NCBI GenBank assembly: GCA_028869595.1
Contig: JAGWRU010000209.1
Location: 1-47,151 of the forward strand
DNA: 47,151 bases
Reading direction: 5' to 3'
Origin: Rhodospirillales bacterium
GTDB lineage: Bacteria; Pseudomonadota; Alphaproteobacteria; Acetobacterales; Acetobacteraceae
This document shows positions 1 to 8,432 of this stretch, one piece after another. Numbering within the stretch: the stretch's first letter is position 1; each line of letters begins with the position of its first letter. The notes below the pieces were generated by a model. That model did not search any database, was not told the origin of the DNA, and saw nothing but the letters and a program-made list of their open reading frames with translations. The position numbers and the translations under genes are program-made.

Positions 1-1
1 C

Positions 2-1018
2 CGCATGATGGGCGACAAGATCGCCGCCAAGACCGCGATGGCGAGCCTCGGCGTGCCGCTGGTGCCCGGTTCCGACGGGGCGGTGAGCGATATCGCGGCA
101 GCGCGCCCGGTTGCCGATCGCATCGGCTATCCGGTGCTGATCAAGGCGGCCGCCGGCGGCGGCGGGCGCGGCATGAAAGTGGCGCAGACCGCCGACGGGC
201 TGGAGGAGGCATTCGATCTCGCCCGCGCCGAGGCGCGCGCCGCGTTCGGCAACGATGCCGTCTATATCGAGAAATATCTCGACAAGCCGCGCCACATCGA
301 ATTGCAGATCATGGCCGACGCGCATGGCAACGTGGTGCATTTCGGCGAGCGCGATTGCAGCCTGCAACGCCGGCATCAGAAATTGCTGGAGGAAGCGGGG
401 TCGCCCGCGCTGACGGCGGAAGCGCGCGATGCGCTGGGGGCGACGGCCACGGCGGCGCTGGCCAGGCTCGGCTACCGCAATGCCGGCACGCTGGAGTTCC
501 TGTATCAGGACGGGCAATTCGCCTTCATCGAGATGAATACCCGCCTGCAGGTGGAGCATCCGATCACCGAGATGGTCTGCGGCGTCGATCTGGTGCGCGA
601 GCAGATCCGCATCGCCGCCGGTCAGACGCTGGGCTATGCGCAGAAGGATATCCGCTTCGCCGGCCATGCCATCGAATGCCGCATCAATGCCGAGGATCCG
701 GACACGTTCATGCCGACGCCGGGGCGCGTCTCGGTCTATCATGCCCCGGGCGGGTTGGGGGTGCGGGTCGATTCCGCGCTGTACGCCGGCTACATGGTGC
801 CGCCCTTCTACGACAGCATGGTGGCCAAGCTGATCGTCCACGCGCCCAGCCGGGCGGAGGCGATCGCGCGCATGCGTCGGGCGCTGGACGAGCTGGCGAT
901 CCTCGGCATCCAGACCACCACCGCGCTGCATCGGCGGATCATGGACGATCCGGTGTTCCAGTCGGGTGAATACACCATCCACTGGTTGGAACGCTTCGTC
1001 GCGCAGAACCAGGGCTGA
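2..1018 (+). CDS. accC: Biotin carboxylase subunit of acetyl-CoA carboxylase, 5' end cut by window
   Basis: This is the ATP-grasp enzyme that carboxylates the biotin on AccB, the first half-reaction of malonyl-CoA synthesis in the cytosol. The frame is open from base 2, so the gene continues to the left. By comparison with E. coli AccC (449 residues), about the first 110 residues (the N-terminal domain) are missing. Visible motifs are the glycine-rich ATP loop GGGGRGMKV, EKYLDKPRHIE, RDCSLQRRHQK, the metal-binding FIEMNTRLQVEHP and the ECRINAEDP / YDSMVAKL C-terminal blocks. The stop is about 100 bp before znuA, and a Zur site separates the two, so znuA has its own promoter. accB would be expected just left of the window. 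A pyruvate or propionyl-CoA carboxylase subunit is less likely because the protein ends right after the biotin carboxylase domain. Confidence 0.96.
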   Translation, partial: RMMGDKIAAKTAMASLGVPLVPGSDGAVSDIAAARPVADRIGYPVLIKAAAGGGGRGMKVAQTADGLEEAFDLARAEARAAFGNDAVYIEKYLDKPRHIELQIMADAHGNVVHFGERDCSLQRRHQKLLEEAGSPALTAEARDALGATATAALARLGYRNAGTLEFLYQDGQFAFIEMNTRLQVEHPITEMVCGVDLVREQIRIAAGQTLGYAQKDIRFAGHAIECRINAEDPDTFMPTPGRVSVYHAPGGLGVRVDSALYAGYMVPPFYDSMVAKLIVHAPSRAEAIARMRRALDELAILGIQTTTALHRRIMDDPVFQSGEYTIHWLERFVAQNQG

Positions 1019-1055
1019 TACGCGGCGCGGGCGTGTGAGCCGGGACCCACGCGAC

Positions 1056-1083
1056 TTGACGAAAAAACGTTATGTTATATCAT
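1056..1083 (+). promoter_or_regulatory. Likely sigma70-type promoter of znuACB
   Basis: TTGACG at 1056-1061 and TATCAT at 1078-1083 are separated by 16 bp. This would start transcription near 1090, about 28 bases before the znuA ATG. The -10 element lies inside the Zur box, so repressor binding would block polymerase. Confidence 0.55.
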
Positions 1084-1086
1084 TCC
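1069..1086 (+). promoter_or_regulatory. Zur box (zinc uptake regulator operator)
   Basis: The core ATGTTATATCAT at 1072-1083 matches 10 of 12 bases of its own reverse complement. It differs at one base from ATGTTATAACAT, the AT-rich centre I recall for proteobacterial Zur operators. It is an AT-rich island in a GC-rich gap between accC and znuA and overlaps the proposed -10 element. The function of the downstream genes (zinc ABC importer) supports the call: zinc-loaded Zur would repress znuACB. A Mur or Fur site is less likely because of the gene context. Confidence 0.75.
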
Positions 1087-1117
1087 GCGCTCCTGCCATG
1101 AGTGCCGGACCGAAGCC

Positions 1118-1993
1118 ATGCGCCGTTTCCTTGCCGCGTTTCTGCTCCCTGTTTTCCTATTGCCAAGTTTCCCGCTGCCCGCCCGGGCCGCCGCGCCGGT
1201 GCGGATCGTCGCCGCCGAGCGGGTCTATGGCGATGTCGCCGCCCAGATCGCAGGGCCGGGCGTCGCCGTGCGGTCGATCCTGACCAACCCCGATCAGGAC
1301 CCGCATCTGTTCGAAGCCAGCCCCGGCGTGGCGCGGGCTTTGGCCGGGGCGCGCATCGTCGTGCTGAACGGCCTCGATTACGACCCGTGGATGGCGAACC
1401 TGCTGGCCGCCAACCCGGTGCCCGGGCGCATCGTGCTGGATGCCGGCGCGCTGGCCGGGCAGAAGCCCGGCGCCAATCCGCATGTCTGGTACCTCCCCGC
1501 CACCATGCCGGCCTTGTCGCGCGCGCTGGAGGCGGCGCTGGTGCAGGCCGATCCGGCGGGGGCGGCCGGCTACCACGCCCGCGCGGCGGCGTTTCGCGCC
1601 TCGCTCGCCCCGATCGCTGCGCGTATCGCAGCACTGCATGCCCGTTTCGCCGGCGTCCCCGTGACCGCGACGGAGCCGGTCTTCGGCGATCTGCTGGATG
1701 CCGTCGGGTTGGCCGATCGCAACTGGGATTTCCAGATCGCGGTGATGAACGACACCGAACCCTCTGCCGCCGCCGTGGCACAGTTCGAGACGGATTTGCG
1801 CCGGCATCGCGTGCGCCTGCTGGTCTATAACAGCCAGGCCAGCGACCCGGTGGCCGATCATATGCGCGCTTTGGCCGATGCCGCCCATGTCCCGGTGCTG
1901 GGGGTGACGGAAACCGAACCGGCCGGCACCGATTATCAGCATTGGGTGCTGGGCGAACTGAACGCGCTGGCCGCCCTGCTCGCCCGGCCATGA
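1118..1993 (+). CDS. znuA: Zinc ABC transporter, periplasmic substrate-binding protein
   Basis: This 291-residue exported protein is of the cluster A-I metal-binding family and should capture zinc in the periplasm and pass it to ZnuB. A signal peptide with a hydrophobic core spans about residues 1-24 and ends at an ARA-type cleavage site. Likely metal ligands are His in DPHLFE and His in NPHVWY, with further acidic residues in the TEPVFGDLLDAVGL and TETEPAG blocks. The His/Asp-rich loop of classical ZnuA proteins is absent, so manganese is possible. The Zur box just upstream favours zinc. The stop overlaps the znuC start in an ATGA, so the genes are translationally coupled. Confidence 0.9.
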   Translation: MRRFLAAFLLPVFLLPSFPLPARAAAPVRIVAAERVYGDVAAQIAGPGVAVRSILTNPDQDPHLFEASPGVARALAGARIVVLNGLDYDPWMANLLAANPVPGRIVLDAGALAGQKPGANPHVWYLPATMPALSRALEAALVQADPAGAAGYHARAAAFRASLAPIAARIAALHARFAGVPVTATEPVFGDLLDAVGLADRNWDFQIAVMNDTEPSAAAVAQFETDLRRHRVRLLVYNSQASDPVADHMRALADAAHVPVLGVTETEPAGTDYQHWVLGELNALAALLARP

Positions 1994-2805
1994 ACAGCCC
2001 GCCCGCCACGGCCGTCGCGTTCGACGATGTTCGCCTTGCCCCGGGCGGATTTGCGGTGCTGGAAAACGCCCGCTTCGCCATTCCCGAAGGCGCCCTGGTC
2101 GGCCTGATCGGCCCCAACGGCACCGGCAAGACGACGCTGCTGCGCGCCATTCTGGGGCTGGAGGCACCGCGTGCCGGGCGCATCGCGGTATTGGGCGGCC
2201 CGGCCCGGCGCGGCAATCCGGCCATCGGCTATCTGCCGCAGCGCGCCGTCACCGCCGGGCCGCGCCTGTCCGGACGGGCGATGGTCGGCGCGGCGCTGGC
2301 CGGGCATCGCTTCGGCCTGGCTTGCGCCTTCCCCGGTCGGGGCGGCGCGGCGCAGGCGGAAATCGACCGCGTTCTGGATCTTGCCGGCGCGACGGATTTC
2401 GCCGACCGCCCGATGGGCGCGCTGTCCGGCGGGCAGCGCCAGAGCCTGATGCTGGCCGCCGCCCTGCTGGGCCGCCCGCGCCTGCTGCTGCTGGACGAGC
2501 CGCTGGCCGGCCTCGACCCGCTGCGCCAGGCGGAGGTGGTGGCCGCCATCGCCCGGCTGCATGCGCGCCTGGGCATCGGCGTGATCCTGTCCTCCCACGA
2601 CCTCAACCCGCTGCTGGGGACGATCGGGCAGGTGCTTTATCTCGGCCGCGGGCATGCGGTGCTGGGCACGGTCGATCAGGTGGTGACCGGGCCGGTCCTG
2701 TCCGACCTGTTCGGCGCGAAGATCGAGGTGCTGCGGATCGCCGGGCGAATCCTGGTGCTGGCGCCGGATGGAACCATGCTGGATGGCGCCGATGCTCGGC
2801 TTTGA
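1990..2805 (+). CDS. znuC: Zinc ABC transporter, ATP-binding protein
   Basis: This 271-residue ATPase drives zinc import on the cytoplasmic face of ZnuB. It shows Walker A (GPNGTGKTT), a Q-loop in GYLPQRA, the LSGGQRQ signature, Walker B (LLLLDEP) and the SSHD switch histidine in the right order. The start chosen is the ATG at 1990 that overlaps the znuA stop by 4 bp. An upstream TTG in the same frame (1942) would lie inside znuA and add unconserved residues. The 3' end overlaps the znuB start region. Confidence 0.93.
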   Translation: MNSPPATAVAFDDVRLAPGGFAVLENARFAIPEGALVGLIGPNGTGKTTLLRAILGLEAPRAGRIAVLGGPARRGNPAIGYLPQRAVTAGPRLSGRAMVGAALAGHRFGLACAFPGRGGAAQAEIDRVLDLAGATDFADRPMGALSGGQRQSLMLAAALLGRPRLLLLDEPLAGLDPLRQAEVVAAIARLHARLGIGVILSSHDLNPLLGTIGQVLYLGRGHAVLGTVDQVVTGPVLSDLFGAKIEVLRIAGRILVLAPDGTMLDGADARL

Positions 2806-3583
2806 CTTCATGCGCCATGCCTTCCTGGCATCCGGCATCGTCGCGGTGCTGGCCGGCGCCATCGGCTACGTGCTGGTGCTGCGCGGCCAGGCCTTTGCCG
2901 CGCATGCCCTGGCCCATGTCGGCTTTGCCGGCGCGGCGGGGGCGGTGCTGCTGGGCGTGTCCCCTTTTGCCGGCATGCTGATCGCGGCCTTTGCCGGCGC
3001 CGGGCTGATGGGCGCGCTGGGCGAACGTATGGCCGAACGCGACATCGCCATCGGCGTGGTGTTGGCCTTCGCGCTGGGGCTGGGGCTGTTATTCCTGCAT
3101 TTCTTCACCGGCAGCGCGGCGCAGGCCACCGCGCTGCTGTTCGGCAATGTGCTGGCGGTGGGCGGGGCGACGCTGCGTCTGCTGGCCGTGGTTTCGGCTT
3201 TGACGCTTGCAATTCTGGCGGCGATCGCACGGCCTTTGCTGTTCGCCACCTTGCAGCCCGATCTGGCGGAGGCGCGCGGCGTCGGGCTGCGCGGCCTGGG
3301 CGTGGTGTTCCTGCTGCTGCTGGCCATGGCGAGCGCGGCGGCGGCGGAAATCGTCGGCGTGCTGCTGGTCTTCGCCCTGATGGTTGGTCCGGCGGCGGCG
3401 GCGGAGCGGCTGTGCCGCAGCATTTCGGCCGGGATCGCGCTGTCCGTCGGGCTGGCCCTGGCGGCGGCGTGGGCGGGGCTGACGCTTGCTTTCTACACTG
3501 ACTGGCCGGCGAGTTTCTGGATCAGCGCGCTGGCGAGCGGGTTCTATCTGGCGGCGCTGGGCATCGCGCGGCTGAAGCGCTGA
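2792..3583 (+). CDS. znuB: Zinc ABC transporter, membrane permease
   Basis: This permease of the ABC-3 metal family (ZnuB/TroC/MntB) is about 263 residues long with 7-9 hydrophobic helices. It forms the membrane pore of the zinc importer. Conserved blocks include the N-terminal FMRHAFLASG, the GQAFAAHALAHVGFAG loop and VVGVLLVFALMVGPAAAA-like helices near the C-terminus. The start is uncertain: in-frame ATGs lie at 2768, 2783 and 2792. I prefer 2792 because a GGATGG sequence sits 5 bases before it. All choices overlap the end of znuC, so the three genes form one operon. Confidence 0.88.
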   Translation: MLGFDFMRHAFLASGIVAVLAGAIGYVLVLRGQAFAAHALAHVGFAGAAGAVLLGVSPFAGMLIAAFAGAGLMGALGERMAERDIAIGVVLAFALGLGLLFLHFFTGSAAQATALLFGNVLAVGGATLRLLAVVSALTLAILAAIARPLLFATLQPDLAEARGVGLRGLGVVFLLLLAMASAAAAEIVGVLLVFALMVGPAAAAERLCRSISAGIALSVGLALAAAWAGLTLAFYTDWPASFWISALASGFYLAALGIARLKR

Positions 3584-3685
3584 TCGGCGCCGAAGGTCAC
3601 GCCGGCCGTTCCCGGCAGCGCCTCCGCTTGGCCTCGCCGCCAAGCCCTGGCATGCTTCGCGATGAAACCGATCCAGGGGATACCG

Positions 3686-4009
3686 ATGGCGGAAGCAGGC
3701 TGGGTGCGCGTCGCGGCGGCAGCCGATATTCCCGAGGGAGAGGTGCGCGCGATGCGCCTGGGCGAGCGGGAAATCGCCCTCTACCACCTGCCCGGCGGCG
3801 AATTCTGCGCCAGCGACAATATCTGCACCCATGAATACGCCCAGCTTTCCGATGGCTGGCTGGAAGATGGCTGCATCGAATGCCCGCTGCATGCCGGGCG
3901 CTTCGACGTGCGCACCGGCAAGGGCCAGGGCGCGCCGATCGACAAGGACCTGGAGGTCTTCGAGACCCGGCTGGAGGGCGGCGACATCCATATCCGCCTG
4001 CCCGGCTGA
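3686..4009 (+). CDS. Rieske-type [2Fe-2S] ferredoxin
   Basis: This 107-residue soluble protein has the Rieske cluster motif C-T-H at about residues 46-48 and C-P-L-H about 18 residues later, ligating a 2Fe-2S cluster by two Cys and two His. Its size and lack of a membrane anchor match the stand-alone ferredoxins that feed electrons to ring-hydroxylating dioxygenases. An in-frame ATG lies at 3662, but AGGGGA 5 bases before 3686 decides for the later start. The next gene, an amidohydrolase, begins 3 bp after the stop. No oxygenase alpha subunit or reductase is present in the window, so its electron partner is unknown. Confidence 0.85.
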   Translation: MAEAGWVRVAAAADIPEGEVRAMRLGEREIALYHLPGGEFCASDNICTHEYAQLSDGWLEDGCIECPLHAGRFDVRTGKGQGAPIDKDLEVFETRLEGGDIHIRLPG

Positions 4010-4012
4010 GCC

Positions 4013-5077
4013 ATGCCACAGGACACGCCGGTCGATTGCGACCTTCACCCGAGCGTGCCCGGGCTTGCCGCGCTGCTGCCCTATCTCGACCCGTTGTGGC
4101 GCGAGGCGGTGGAACGGCGCGGCCTGGATGAGCCGGTGTCCATCGGCTACCCCTCGCGCGCGCCGCTGACCGTGCGCCCCGACTGGCGCGACGAAAAGGG
4201 CCGCCCGGCCAGCGATGTCGCGCGTTTCACCCGCGAAGCGCTGGACCCGTTCGGCACCGGCATTGCCATCTGCAACTGCCTGTACGGCGTGCAATTGCTG
4301 TTCGGCGAGGATATGGCCGCCGCCATGGCGCGCGCGGTCAATACCTGGATGGCGCGGGAATGGCTGGATCGCGATCCGCGCCTGCGCGCCTCCATCGTCG
4401 TGCCGGTGCAGAATGCCGAGATGGCGGCAGCCGAGATCGAGCATTGGGCGGCGGATAAGCGCTTCGTGCAGGTGCTGCTGCTGGTCTCCGGCGATGCGCC
4501 GCTGGGCAAGCGCCAGCACTGGCCGATCTATGCCGCCGCCGAGCGGCACGGCCTGCCGCTGGGCATTCATGCCGGCAGTTCCTATCGCCATCCCTCCACC
4601 CCGGTCGGCTGGGGCACCACGCTGACCGAGGACTACGTCAATCAGGCGCAGGCCTTCCAATCGGCGCTGACCAGCCTGGTGGCGGAAGGGGTGTTTTCCC
4701 GCTTTCCCGCGCTGGGCGTGGTGCTGATGGAATCGGGCGTGTCCTGGCTGCCCGCCTTTCTGTGGCGCCTGACCAAATTCTGGAAAGGCCTGCGCAGCGA
4801 AGTGCCCTGGGTGTCGGAGCCGCCGACCGAGCTGGTGCGCAGCCGCGTCCGCCTGACCTTGCAGCCTTTCGACGGCCCGCCCGATACGGCCGGGGTGATG
4901 CGCCTGATGGACCATATCGGGTCGGACGAGATGCTGCTATTCTCCACCGACTATCCGCATTGGCAGTTCGACGGCAGCGACGCCGTGCCGGCCGGGCTGG
5001 ATGCGGGGCTGCTGCGCAAGATGCAGATCGAGAATCCCCGCCGCACCTACCCGCGCCTGGAGGAAACCGTCCCATGA
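4013..5077 (+). CDS. Amidohydrolase-2 family metal-dependent hydrolase/decarboxylase (paralog A)
   Basis: This 354-residue TIM-barrel protein belongs to the amidohydrolase-2 superfamily branch, which includes ACMSD and related decarboxylases and hydrolases. The N-terminal metal motif reads VDCDLHP (D-x-H rather than the usual H-x-H). Other family blocks are GIHAG (metal His), the VLMESGVSWLP strand and FSTDYPHWQFD near the C-terminus, which carries the catalytic Asp. It is followed by a paralog with the same motif order, overlapping in an ATGA. A Rieske ferredoxin precedes it by 3 bp. This suggests ring or side-chain cleavage of an organic substrate, but the substrate cannot be named from sequence. 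Confidence 0.82.
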   Translation: MPQDTPVDCDLHPSVPGLAALLPYLDPLWREAVERRGLDEPVSIGYPSRAPLTVRPDWRDEKGRPASDVARFTREALDPFGTGIAICNCLYGVQLLFGEDMAAAMARAVNTWMAREWLDRDPRLRASIVVPVQNAEMAAAEIEHWAADKRFVQVLLLVSGDAPLGKRQHWPIYAAAERHGLPLGIHAGSSYRHPSTPVGWGTTLTEDYVNQAQAFQSALTSLVAEGVFSRFPALGVVLMESGVSWLPAFLWRLTKFWKGLRSEVPWVSEPPTELVRSRVRLTLQPFDGPPDTAGVMRLMDHIGSDEMLLFSTDYPHWQFDGSDAVPAGLDAGLLRKMQIENPRRTYPRLEETVP

Positions 5078-6186
5078 ACATCGCCCTGCGCCCCGATGCC
5101 CCGGAACAGCCGCTTCCGCTCAGCCGGCTGGCCATCGCCGATTGCGACATCCATCCCCGCCTGCCGGGGTTCAAGACGCTGTATCCCTGGCTGTCCAAGC
5201 GCTGGCAGGAGCATCTGGAAGTCTTCGGCATGGCCCATCGCCAGCCATTCGAGAAAGGCCCGGCCTATCCCAAGGCGCAGCCGCTGGCCTGCCGGCGCGA
5301 TGCCTGGCCGCCGGGCGGCACGCCGGGCAGCGATCTGGGCTTCATGGCGACGCAGCATCTCGATGCCAACAATGTCGCGCTGGGTATTCTCAACCCGCTG
5401 ACGCCGAGCGGCGAGGGCGCGCAGAACCCCGCTTTGTCGGCGGCGGTGACGCATGCCACCAATGAATGGCAGGTCGAACACTGGACGGCGAAGGATAGCC
5501 GGCTGCGCGCCTCCATCGTGGTGCCGTACGAGGATGGGCCGGCGGCGGCGGCGGAAATCCGGGCCCGCGCCGGCGATCCGAATTTCGCGCAAGTATTGCT
5601 GCTGACCCGTACGGCGGAACCGTTGGGCCAGCGCCGCTACTGGCCGATCTACGAGGCGGCGCAGGAAGCGGGACTGCCGGTCGGCATCCATGCCTTCGGC
5701 TATGGCGGCGCGCCGATCACCGTCGGCGGCTGGCCGTCCTATTATATCGAGGAGATGGTCGGTCACGCCCAGTGCTGTCAGGCCGTGCTGACCAGCCTGG
5801 TGCTGGAAGGCGTGTTCGAGCGGTTTCCGAAGCTGAAAGTGGTGCTGATCGAGGCCGGCATCGCCTGGGCGCCGGCGTTGTCCTGGCGGCTGGATAAGCA
5901 TTTCCTGCGCCTGCGCCAGGAGCTTCCCGATTTGAAGCGCCTGCCGTCGGAATATATCCGCGATCACGTCTGGTGGACCACCCAGCCGATCGAGGAGCCG
6001 GAGCCGCGCCGCCATCTGGGCGAGGTATTCGACTGGATGGGCTGGGACCGCGTGCTGTTCGCCACCGATTATCCGCACTGGGATTTCGACGATCCCGCCC
6101 ATGCTTTGCCGATGCGCATGAGCGAGGCGCAGAAGCGCGCCATCTTCCTGGAGAATGCGCGCGCCGTGTATGGCATCGCCGGATAG
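5074..6186 (+). CDS. Amidohydrolase-2 family metal-dependent hydrolase/decarboxylase (paralog B)
   Basis: This 370-residue paralog of the preceding gene shares its motif order: ADCDIHPRLPG at the N-terminus, GIHAFG, VLIEAGIAWAP and FATDYPHWDFDDP near the C-terminus. It should act in the same cytosolic pathway, possibly as the other subunit of a heteromer. The start at 5074 overlaps the paralog A stop (ATGA). The frame is open further upstream, but those codons lie inside paralog A. Paralog B lacks the SSYRHPS segment after the central His of A (it has YGGAPIT), so the two may differ in specificity. Confidence 0.82.
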   Translation: MNIALRPDAPEQPLPLSRLAIADCDIHPRLPGFKTLYPWLSKRWQEHLEVFGMAHRQPFEKGPAYPKAQPLACRRDAWPPGGTPGSDLGFMATQHLDANNVALGILNPLTPSGEGAQNPALSAAVTHATNEWQVEHWTAKDSRLRASIVVPYEDGPAAAAEIRARAGDPNFAQVLLLTRTAEPLGQRRYWPIYEAAQEAGLPVGIHAFGYGGAPITVGGWPSYYIEEMVGHAQCCQAVLTSLVLEGVFERFPKLKVVLIEAGIAWAPALSWRLDKHFLRLRQELPDLKRLPSEYIRDHVWWTTQPIEEPEPRRHLGEVFDWMGWDRVLFATDYPHWDFDDPAHALPMRMSEAQKRAIFLENARAVYGIAG

Positions 6187-6247
6187 CAAGCCGGGTTGAC
6201 GAAAACGCGCTGGCCCGGCGCAGGGCGCGGCGCTACACCGCTTGGCC

Positions 6248-7390
6248 ATGGACATTGTCAGCATCGCGCCTTCCCGCATCGTCGAAATCGGCCTGCTGGC
6301 ATTCGCCACGCCCGATGTCGATTATCTGTGCTTCGGCGAATCCGATCAGCCCAGCCCGGCCAGCGCGCGAGAGGCGGCGAAGGCGGCGATCGATGCCGGC
6401 ATCACCCGCTATGCCGATGTCCGCGGCCTGCCCGAATTGCGCGAGGCTATCGCCACCTATCTAAGCGGCATTCATCGCCAACCGGTGGCCGAGGAGCGTA
6501 TCCAGCTTGCCGCATCGGGCATGGCGGCAATCGGCATCGCCATGTCGGCGATCCTTCGCGCCGGCGACCGGGTGGTGCTGCACAGCCCGGCCTGGCCGAA
6601 TGTCGCCAACGCGGTGCGGCTGCGCGGCGCGGTGGTCGAAGAACTCGGTCTGGATGCGCTGCCCGATGGGCGGTTTCGCCTCGACCTCGACCGGCTGGCG
6701 GCGATGCTGCCCGGCGCGCGCGCCTTCGTGCTGAATTCGCCGAACAACCCGACCGGCTGGACCGCGACGGCGGCGGAGCTGGCGGCAATCCTCGATCTGT
6801 GCCGCCGGCACGGGGTGTGGCTGATCTCCGATGAGGTCTATTCGCGGCTGGTCTATGACGGCAGCGAGGCGGCCCCCTCCATCCTGGATATCGCCACGCC
6901 CGAGGATCGGGTGATGGTGGCCAACAGTTTTTCCAAGACCTGGGTGATGACCGGCTGGCGGCTGGGCTGGCTGGTGGTGCCGGCGGGGCTGCGTCCGGCG
7001 ATCAGCGCGATCGTCGAAGTGACCCATTCGTCCGTCGCGCCGTTCATCCAGAAGGCCGGCGTGGCGGCGATTGCCGATACCGAGGTGGTGGCGCGCTTCC
7101 GTGCCCATTGCGCCGCCGGACGCGCGCTGGTGAGCGAGGCTTTGGCCGGGCTGAACGGTGTGCGCTACACTGCCCCGGTGGGCGCGTTCTATGCCTTCGT
7201 GGGCATTGACGGGCTCACCGACAGTTTCGCGCTGGCCAGCCGGCTGGTGACCGAGCATCGCGTGGCGGTGGCCCCGGGCATCGCCTTCGGCGCGGCGGGC
7301 GAGGGGCATCTGCGCATCTGCTTCGCGCAGGAAGCGCCGCGCATGGCGCGCGCGGTGGACCGGCTGCGCGCGGCGCTGGCGGAGGGGTAG
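6248..7390 (+). CDS. Class I/II PLP-dependent aminotransferase
   Basis: This 380-residue aspartate-aminotransferase-fold enzyme transfers an amino group from an amino acid to a 2-oxo acid in the cytosol. It shows the NSPNNPTGW block, SDEVYSRLVYDG (Asp and Tyr contacting PLP), NSFSKTWVMTGWRLGW with the Schiff-base Lys, and the C-terminal LRICFAQE with the substrate carboxylate-binding Arg. The ATG at 6248 is preferred over a TTG two codons earlier. It lies 61 bp after the amidohydrolase pair on the same strand, so it may be co-transcribed. The neighbouring LacI-type regulator is convergent. Exact specificity is not deducible. Confidence 0.85.
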   Translation: MDIVSIAPSRIVEIGLLAFATPDVDYLCFGESDQPSPASAREAAKAAIDAGITRYADVRGLPELREAIATYLSGIHRQPVAEERIQLAASGMAAIGIAMSAILRAGDRVVLHSPAWPNVANAVRLRGAVVEELGLDALPDGRFRLDLDRLAAMLPGARAFVLNSPNNPTGWTATAAELAAILDLCRRHGVWLISDEVYSRLVYDGSEAAPSILDIATPEDRVMVANSFSKTWVMTGWRLGWLVVPAGLRPAISAIVEVTHSSVAPFIQKAGVAAIADTEVVARFRAHCAAGRALVSEALAGLNGVRYTAPVGAFYAFVGIDGLTDSFALASRLVTEHRVAVAPGIAFGAAGEGHLRICFAQEAPRMARAVDRLRAALAEG

Positions 7391-7400
7391 GCGAGGCGGA

Positions 7401-8426
7401 TCAGCGCACCGGCACGCTCGATCCGCGCAGGATGAGCGGGCCGCGCAAGGCGACGGTTTCATCCGGCAGCGCGGTGTCGCGCATGCGCGCCTGCAACAGA
7501 TCCAGAGCGCGTTCGATCATGGTTGGCAGCGGCTGGCGGATCGTGGTGAGGTCGTAGGCCGGGCGCGCGGCCTCGGCGATGTCATCGAACCCGACCACGG
7601 ACATATCCTGCCCGACGCGCACGCCGCCGAGACGCAGGGCGTCCAGCACCCCGAGCGCCATGATGTCGCTGACAGCGAAAACCGCGTCGGGGCGGTGCTG
7701 CGGTGCCATTTCCATCATCTGCCGCCCGGCCGCAAATCCGCCGTCATAGGTGGACTGCCCATCAAGGCGCAGCACCGGGCTCCATCCAAACTGATCGAGA
7801 TGGCGGATGAAGCCCTGCTCGCGTTCCTGGCCGGTCGAGGAGGAGGTGGAAGTGCGCACGAGCGCGATGCGCCGATGCCCGGCGCGCAGCAGTAAATCCG
7901 CAAGCTGTGTGGCGCCGTGGACATTATCGCACGTAACAGCGCTGGAATTCAGGCGTGCGACACGATTGACCATGACTACGGGAACGTTGTTAGCGGCACA
8001 TACCACGCCGACACGCGACGGCAACTCGACCGACGTGATCAAGCAGCCATCCACTTGGTATTGCAGCAGGGCATCTGCGGTTTTGTCTTCCACAGGTCCG
8101 GCGCCGGCATGGATGATCAGCATACGCATCCCGCGCTCGCCGATCTGGCGCACGGCTTCATAGAGCAGCGCGGTGTAGAAAGGGTTTTGTGAAGGGCCGA
8201 GGACGACGCCGATCAGCCCGCTGCGTCCGGAGGAAAGCGTCCTGGCGGATGCGTGCGGGGTATAGTTCATCTCTTTAGCGAGCAGGGCGATACGCGCGCG
8301 CATTTCCGGTGAAATCCGCGTATCGCCTTTCAACGCCCGGCTGACGGTCGAGGGGGCGACATTGGCGGCGCGGGACAGTGTGACGATGGTGGCACGTCGG
8401 TCGGCGGGCGGATCGGACTGGCGCAT
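7401..8426 (-). CDS. LacI-family transcriptional regulator
   Basis: This 341-residue regulator has an N-terminal helix-turn-helix (VTLSRAANVAPSTVSRALKG, about residues 13-32), the hinge region NYTPHASARTLSSGRS, and a periplasmic-binding-protein-like effector domain ending in VALRGPLILRGSSVPVR. It is divergent from the flavin monooxygenase operon. Two LacI-type palindromes lie in the shared gap, so it most likely controls that operon in response to its substrate. The start at 8426 fits the family. Upstream codons are open in frame but would extend the protein past the promoter with unconserved residues. The proposed -10 ends 6 bases before this ATG, suggesting a leaderless message. Confidence 0.88.
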   Translation of the reverse strand: MRQSDPPADRRATIVTLSRAANVAPSTVSRALKGDTRISPEMRARIALLAKEMNYTPHASARTLSSGRSGLIGVVLGPSQNPFYTALLYEAVRQIGERGMRMLIIHAGAGPVEDKTADALLQYQVDGCLITSVELPSRVGVVCAANNVPVVMVNRVARLNSSAVTCDNVHGATQLADLLLRAGHRRIALVRTSTSSSTGQEREQGFIRHLDQFGWSPVLRLDGQSTYDGGFAAGRQMMEMAPQHRPDAVFAVSDIMALGVLDALRLGGVRVGQDMSVVGFDDIAEAARPAYDLTTIRQPLPTMIERALDLLQARMRDTALPDETVALRGPLILRGSSVPVR

Positions 8427-8432
8427 CGGTTT

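Noticed and set aside
3662-3685. Earlier ATG for the Rieske ferredoxin at 3662
   Set aside because: It would place the AGGGGA ribosome-binding site inside the coding region and adds residues not typical of the family.
3089-4915. About 600-codon frame on the minus strand over znuB and the amidohydrolase region
   Set aside because: It overlaps several well-supported plus-strand genes and shows only shadow-type composition with no motif.
6196-6239. TTGACG and TACACC as a promoter for the aminotransferase
   Set aside because: The two elements are more than 30 bp apart, too far for a sigma70 promoter; co-transcription with the amidohydrolases is simpler.
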